The translations under genes were made by a program, and so were the position numbers. Positions 58,381 to 64,000 of a stretch of DNA of 64,000 nt are shown piece after piece. Below the pieces are notes generated by a model. The model searched no databases. It was not told the origin of the DNA and saw only the letters and a list, made by a program, of their open reading frames with translations. How positions within the stretch are numbered: position 1 is the first letter of the stretch; each line of letters begins with the position of its first letter. The DNA is taken from the NCBI GenBank assembly GCA_001600615.1, contig BCKK01000010.1, positions 189,632 to 253,631 of the forward strand, written 5' to 3'. The DNA comes from Dioszegia crocea. Lineage: Eukaryota > Basidiomycota > Tremellomycetes > Tremellales > Bulleribasidiaceae.

Positions 58381-60710
58381 TTAAGTACCCGACCCAGCTA
58401 GCACAGCTCCTGAATCCGCAACATCCGGCGCGAAGAATACTGTAGGGTCGAAGGGAAAGGCGAAATCTTCGAGATTAAAGGTGTCGAGCGCGTTTCGTGG
58501 AGGAGGGAGGGACATATTGAGGACGGCCGAGGGAGACATGCTAGAGATCGTGAGGCCTAAGATATCAGCTTGCGTCCAATCTCCGTTCAAATCGGATCTG
58601 AGGTGAAAGAGATGGATATGTAAACTTACCAAGAACACCAGAGGCTTTCTGAAATCCATGCAATAGTTCCCCTGCGCCTGTCCAAGTCTCCTTATGTGCC
58701 TCTAGGAGGAAGAACAATTTCTCAAACAATTCCGTAGCTTGCAGAGGTTGAAAGACTTGTTGCGAGCAGCACAAAATGAGGAGCTGGCCGCATATCGAAA
58801 ACCGGCGTAGTTGTGGCCAAGATGGGTTGAGGTGACCGATAAGGGCGAGCTCGTGGTGGATGTAGATGATCTGGGCGAGGCAGTGGGAGACTATTATCCA
58901 AGCATGGGTGGCTCGGACACTGTCGAATGAGGTGCGCTGGAAGTAGAGCAGGATACGCAGCCTGGACTGTCAGTTCTGATATGAGATGGTAATTTGTTGA
59001 CATACCAGTAATACCGAATTTCCGCCCATCCTTGCTTGACCCTTGTAGTATCCACCATGCCTGATTGGAGGTGCGCGAGAGAAGGGATCCAACGCGACTC
59101 GGCAAGGAAGACGTATTCGTCTGACGCGACGTCGATGTTTGGGTCATTATAGTCGTCGTGGAAGCGAGCAGCATGGTCGGATACCGTCTGTTGACATGGC
59201 ACGAGGATGGAAGTGGAGCCAAATATATCAACGTCGCTCTCGGCGAGTGTGAAGTGGGGACGAAGGTCATCTAATCCAGCGAGAAATCTGTCGTCAGCAT
59301 CTAGCCAAGGTTTTCAGACTTACGTGTCCATATATCTAAACACGGGGAAGAGGCTCATTTCTCCCGATAGATAGAGCTTCCCCATATCTCTCCGATGTAG
59401 ACCCAATTCGCGCACTTGCCAAGCCATCATTCTCAGCAACTCTCGATTCTCGGCCAGGCCTCCATGGGCTTGCGAGTACGGGACGAGGCAGACGAGCGCC
59501 CCTGGCGAATCAGCTATGGCTTCACTCGTCCCAGACCAGACTCACAAAGCGCATGAACGGACGGGAAAGACCATTGGGCCAGACACTCGCATGCCATCCT
59601 GAAATACGTCACATCCTCCCTCGTCTCGCTAGCAGCGACTGGCGATCCGGTAGATACGTAGGACTTCATCAATGCGTGCTTGGCGAGAGATAAAGCAGCG
59701 TAGACTAGGGCCTTTTGATCCGCTGTCAATGCGGTGGGGAATATTCGATAGCGGTTGTAGAGAGTGACGATTTGGAGCCGGTCAAGAGATGATGCTTGCT
59801 CGAGGTCGTTTGTGATGATCAATTGGCGCATGAGCTCGTCCTCGAATGCCTCGATGTCGGAATCTGGGGGGAGAGGGGAAGCATGTAGTGCGGATAAACG
59901 CGTCTCGTCTTTGAAGATCATGGATGAGATTGGTAGGTCTGAACCACGTCAGCGGTTGATGAGACACAAAGGGTGAGTACTGACCGTGTGCTGAGCACCA
60001 GGCACCCAGGCGAGCCTCGATCTGGTTGATGGGTGTCATCCGAGGAGCCGAGTCTCGACGCGCTCGTGCTGATGGCAGCATGGAGGCGTCCGATAGGGCA
60101 AGAAGAGGGGAAACAGCTGGAAATCCGACGAGAGGTGGAGGACGAGCGGGATGTGATCGACTGGGACCAGCAGATCGCGGTGAGGGCTCCAGATGAAGTG
60201 ATTGCCTAGGCAGATCCTCTCGCGGTAGCTCGTGTGATGGCGAATGGCTGGGTTGCTGACTGGAAATCGAGCTTTTTCGACCACTACGCGAAGTGATTGG
60301 GCTGCTGAGAGTCAGCTGGATTCATCCCTGTTGGGTAGAATAAAGACTGACCGATTTGGCCGGGCCTTGGTCCTGACCACACACTTATCCGCCTGATTGT
60401 TTTCCTTGCAATTCCTACACGGTGTCTCCCCAGAGCATTTTATCCGCCTAAGTCTGCAAGTCTCGCACGCCTTGGCGATCCGCTGTCGGGACTGACCAGC
60501 GACATGGTCTCCCGCTGGGACAGTCTCGGGCTGAGGTGCTTCGGTCTGAAATTGATGGGTAGATGTGGAAGTAGCCGGATATCCCCGGGTGTGAGATTGG
60601 GGATGCGCGGATGGGTATTTTGGGTCGTTCGCCTGTCTCTGCGGCGGTGGGCTGTATCTGGGGTCCGGAGGTGGCTGTACGGGCGCGAGGATATCCGATA
60701 AGGCCGACAT
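58381..60710 (-). CDS. Zn2Cys6 fungal transcription factor
   Basis: Multi-exon minus-strand gene, ATG 60710 (MSALSDILAPVQPPPDPR) to TAA 58381-58383. After a Pro-rich start comes the binuclear zinc cluster KACETCRLRRIKC, SGETPCRNCKENN, QADKC, with spacing C-x2-C-x6-C-x5-C-x2-C-x8-C. A linker and a fungal-specific regulatory domain follow: SSLDRLQIVTLYNRYRIFP, ALVCLVPYSQAHGGLAENRE, MMAWQVRELGLHRRDMG, and LSGEMSLFPVFRYMDT, the last two resembling the conserved LGLHRD...E..RRR.W block. The end is VFFAPDVADSGAVLAGSGT. Targets are unknown. It sits inside the F-box-like cluster but on the opposite strand. Internal exon borders are approximate. Confidence 0.85.
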
Positions 60711-61420
60711 TGCTTTATCTTATCTGATAAATGGGTGAAGTAGGGCATTGAAAGGATACTAGCTAGTGCGGAGTGGACGGTTTGTATATCCCGGCAAAAT
60801 CCGGGATCGTATACCCGAGACGCGGGACATTGTCACTTGCAGGATGCCTTCTTGATTCAACAGTGTATTCACTGTGATCTCTCGTCTCAAAGGTATTCTA
60901 CCAGCTAGATGATCATGAAGCTGACATGTAGGAGATACAGACCTGAGAATTTTAAGCCTCTACTTCGATTGCAGAGCTCACAATAACGCATATAAGACAG
61001 ACGTGACTATCCAAAACTTAGGCCAGGGGATACATTCCTTGTGACGCTTACGGCACCCGTGTGACATTAGGCAATCCTAATGGAAAGTCAGTCTAATCGC
61101 GCAAGACATTGACAGAGCTATTCTCCACCTATGCATACAGGACTTGCTGAGCACATAGCTGCGAGCCTGGAGAACATTTCTAGTCAAGATAGAATTGAGG
61201 TCATGACTGCGACGCGCGATAAAAATCTCGCTGAAGACTAATCGAGCTTAAGAGAGGGCAAGGCGCAAATTTCGCGTGCGGACTGCGGTCAGCAGATCCA
61301 GGATTCCAGAGGCACCTGTTATCCCCCTCTCAACGACATCTTATCCGCCATTAGCCCGAAACCTCAGCATAGCATTGATCACGTCCGGCAGACCTCAGCC
61401 GGGTGCATTCCTCTCACAAA
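60711..61420. other. Divergent promoter region
   Basis: About 710 bases between the Zn2Cys6 gene (minus) and F-box-like member 3 (plus). No gene or clear repeat was seen. Confidence 0.6.
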
Positions 61421-62719
61421 ATGGCCTCAGCAGGTCTTCCGCCAGTGACCGTACTCCAGCGCAATTCAGACACCCTTCCTCCGACTGAGCGTGTCCCGCC
61501 TCAACTGCCAGCCGAAGTCCTGATACTGGTCATATCACATCTTCGTCGCCCACTTCCCCCGCCTAATGGCCAAAATCTTCATTCGTCCATTCGTCAGGGA
61601 GATTTGGCAGTATTGATGAGAGTCAGCAAAGTAAGTAGACGCTCTGTTCATTGGGCTTGACACTCCTTTGGACCCTGTAGCGGACCAACGAATTCAAGTA
61701 CAAGGTCCAAGAGTACGAGAGTCCCTGCTGACAGTGCGTAGCTCTTCAACAACCTCGCCTCCCGCTTGCTATACTCCACAATCATTTGCGACAATCCACA
61801 TACGCTCATCCACAATCTCGGCGAACCCCCATCGGCCAGCGACATCCCCTCCAAATCCGCTCTCCTAGCCTACACCCGTAATCTCTGCCTAGAGTATGCG
61901 GCATTCCCCCTACCAACATATATCCAGTTGATGAAATCTGGGGTCGTTCCTTTCCAGATTGTCGCGCCGGACAAGAAGTACGTGGTGATATACCGCAAAA
62001 CGGAAGCGAGGATGTTTGCAGCGTGTGCAAAGCAGCTCATACCTGCTGTCCAGCTGGACCATATCTCGACGGCGATGTATCTCGGTGGACAAGAATACGA
62101 GACCGACGACCTAGTTAATGACCCCCCGGACGTGGATCTGAAATCCCTCGGACTCGATGCCCGAACCAGCATACATCCCCTCCTCATCAACGACCTCGCC
62201 CCACCTCTATGCCAGCGTATTGGCTACGGTCCTCTGTCCTGCGTCACCTTCTTCTGGCGCGCGGAAAACGCGCCCCCCTCTCCTCACGGCGGAGACCGTC
62301 ATCGTGTACACCTCGACATGACTACCCTATCGGACGCCCTACCTACCTATCTCGGCGGTCATATCGACTTCTTCCTCTCCGCGAAAGCCGATGAAGAACC
62401 CGGTGCCGAGCGTGTGGACGGCAGGATCTATGTGCAGGCAATCGTGACGCAACAGCTGTAGGCAAGGGAAAATGTCTGGCGCAAAGGCGATGCGAAGCTG
62501 AACGCGTACCTCACGGCGGGATGCTCATTGTCAATTGACATCTATGTGCCTCCGTCATGGGGTAAAGAGGTGCTTTGTACATCGGCAGGCTACAGTCATC
62601 CCCTCTTGAAATCACTCTATGCCGAACACAAGGTACCAAAGTCTAGGTCTTCCAAAGATGTTTTCCGAGTTCTAAAGCGGGAGGATGCAGCGCCTTGCCT
62701 GTGGTGCGGAGAGAACTGA
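61421..62719 (+). pseudogene. Clustered F-box-like protein, member 3, interrupted by an in-frame stop
   Basis: ATG 61421 (MASAGLPPVTVLQRNSD) leads into LPAEVLILVISHLRRPLP, LHSSIRQGDLAVLMRVSK. The intron is at the family position but is 111 bases (61631-61741), about twice that of its relatives. The body has LFNNLASRLLYSTIICDN, LDHISTAMYLGGQEY, GYGPLSCVTFFWRAE, YLGGHIDFFLSA. At 62459-62461 a TAG falls in frame between AIVTQQL and ARENVWRKGDAK. The same frame then continues without shift through LSIDIYVPPSWGKEVLC and KSRSSKDVFRVLKREDAAPC to LWCGEN and TGA at 62717-62719. Only one nonsense change separates it from an intact paralogue, so it is a young pseudogene, a truncated protein or a readthrough case. 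Confidence 0.75.
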
Positions 62720-63374
62720 GGCGATTTGTGAGTGAGTCTGTTTCTCGCCAGAACATGCAGGAGTAATGCTAAATGTTGTAGTAGGAGCTCCCTTAGTTGC
62801 AGCGCTTGCAAATCCAGGTATTCCAGGCGAGTCATCCTGATCAGATGCAGAGGGTCTACCGCCTTGTCGGGAGTGTTAAGCGACTACGGACGCTAATTAG
62901 TAAGTCCTTCCGTCCCTTCTTTTGAGCCCTACTGATCAGATAGGCAGGGTCATGCTGCCCCGATGGAGCCTGAAGACGGCGGACGAAGAGGGTGGAGGGA
63001 TGTCTGCGGGGGTTTCTGCCGTCGAATTTTATCTCTGCTTTTCTGATAGCTTCTCCTACGTGTTGTTGGCGTATCGCATGGTCTGCCGGAGGTCCAACCC
63101 TCGGGTACAGTGCGGCTCAAGGGGATTAGATCAACATCATGTGTCACAGAAGCTTACCTAATCACCCTTGTTTCAAATTGATCACGTGAGTGATCCGCAA
63201 TATTACGTACACGTTTCCGCCAAACGTTTGAGGTCCCTTTGGATTTCCCTTCGCAACCCTACTTTGAAAATTCCTAATCAAAATGTCCTCTGAGTCTCCA
63301 TATCCCACATTAGACCAGTATACTGGCATCGGAAGAGGCTTCAGTGCCGGTCGACAAACACCATCATCGTTCGG
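62720..63374. other. Spacer between members 3 and 4
   Basis: About 650 bases. GTGAGT at 62727 and TAAATGTTGTAG near 62781 suggest another 3' UTR intron for member 3. A short ATG frame at 63283 is out of frame with member 4 and overlaps it. No other gene was seen. Confidence 0.5.
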
Positions 63375-64000
63375 ATGGATTCTCCAGACCTCCCAAATCC
63401 GCCACTACCCCTCCTCGATGCTCCACTTCGCACCCCTACTTCCCCCACTCCCCCTACTCCTTCCAACCCCCAATCCCATTTGCCTGCCGAGATCTACATA
63501 AAGATCATCTCCTATCTTCGCCGACCTCTGCCTCCACCGAATGGCCTGAACCTCCACTCCACTATCCGTCAAAATGATTTAGCGACATTGATGCGCGTTA
63601 GCAAAGTAAGTGATCCCATAGTCTTTCAGTGGTTTTGATTTGCCGCTGACGACATGCAGCTATTCAACGTACTCACCTTCCGCCTGCTATACTCCACAGC
63701 TATCGTCGATGATTTGAGCCTATTTTGCTACAATCTTGGCAAACCCCCTTCCGCAAGCGATATACCTGCAAAGACCTACCTTATCGCCCAGACCCGAAAC
63801 CTCGGCCTGGAGTACGCAGAGCCCCCCATTTCGACCTACCTCCAATTGATGAAGCAAGGCCGTAAAGCCTTCCCTCTCGTGTCATCCGATGAGGCACATG
63901 AGATTGAGTTCCGGCGAACGGAAGCCATCATGATGGAAAAATGTGCCAAGCGGCTTGACAGGCTCCAACTCGAACACATCTCCACGGCGATGTACCTAGG
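63375..64000 (+). CDS. Clustered F-box-like protein, member 4 (runs off the window)
   Basis: ATG 63375 (MDSPDLPNPPLPLLDAPL) with a Pro/Thr-rich start, then LPAEIYIKIISYLRRPLP, LHSTIRQNDLATLMRVSK. Exon 1 ends at 63605, the intron is 63606-63659, and exon 2 starts at 63660 with LFNVLTFRLLYSTAIVDDL. Next come TRNLGLEYAEPPISTYLQL, a region corresponding to VSSDEAHEIEFRRTEAI, and LEHISTAMYL at the window edge. The phase across the intron is correct. The C-terminal half, including the expected CxWC motif, lies beyond the window. Confidence 0.75.

Noticed and set aside
1..64000. CRISPR arrays, operons, riboswitches and bacterial ribosome-binding sites
   Set aside because: None seen; the window has eukaryotic spliced genes throughout.

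Overview
The window looks like nuclear DNA of a basidiomycete yeast, most likely a tremellomycete (the Cryptococcus/Kwoniella/Saitozyma side of the tree). The reasons are dense, compact genes on both strands, most of them cut by many introns of about 45-70 bases; CTGAC/CTGAT-type branch sites just upstream of the 3' splice sites; and gene content such as a Cys-rich Cuf1-like copper-fist regulator, AA11-like lytic polysaccharide monooxygenases and large disordered Ser/Pro-rich proteins. Exon models below were read by eye; where a splice junction or start could not be settled, the entry says so. The species assignment is inference.

Layout. 1-6.2 kb: the edge of a minus-strand gene for a basic disordered protein, a repeat fragment with ambiguous bases, a conserved helical protein of unknown role, and a tandem pair of DUF7918-like proteins, the first with a suspicious start. 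6.2-7.2 kb: gene-free, with a 68-bp direct repeat. 7.2-13 kb: a sugar-porter-family MFS transporter, a PEX11-family peroxisomal protein and the mitochondrial Fe-S scaffold NFU1, with a tRNA-like 5' fragment between the last two. 13.5-16.2 kb: a tandem pair of unknown Trp-rich proteins. 16.4-21.8 kb: mitochondrial ribosomal protein uS9m and a large copper-fist transcription factor. 22.5-27.6 kb: a polytopic membrane protein and a secreted GH114-type glycosidase. 28-36 kb: an F-box-like protein, a very long PH-like/coiled-coil protein and adenylosuccinate synthetase (ADE12). 36.7-47.2 kb: two tandem secreted AA11-like LPMOs, a beta-lactamase-fold hydrolase and a Yor1-type ABCC transporter. 49-54.6 kb: one giant disordered protein. 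55-64 kb: a cluster of at least four F-box-like paralogues interrupted by a Zn2Cys6 transcription factor. One paralogue carries an in-frame stop and one runs off the end.

The genes do not form a biochemical operon. They mix housekeeping functions (NFU1, uS9m, ADE12, PEX11) with surface and transport functions (LPMOs, GH114, MFS and ABC transporters, beta-lactamase-like hydrolase). The strongest recurrent theme is local tandem duplication: four unrelated families occur side by side. The F-box-like cluster is the least explained and the most interesting part. It has a shared architecture of F-box-like N-terminus, long conserved body and C-terminal CxWC motif; an intron at the same codon in every copy; and apparent introns starting at or just after the stop codon.
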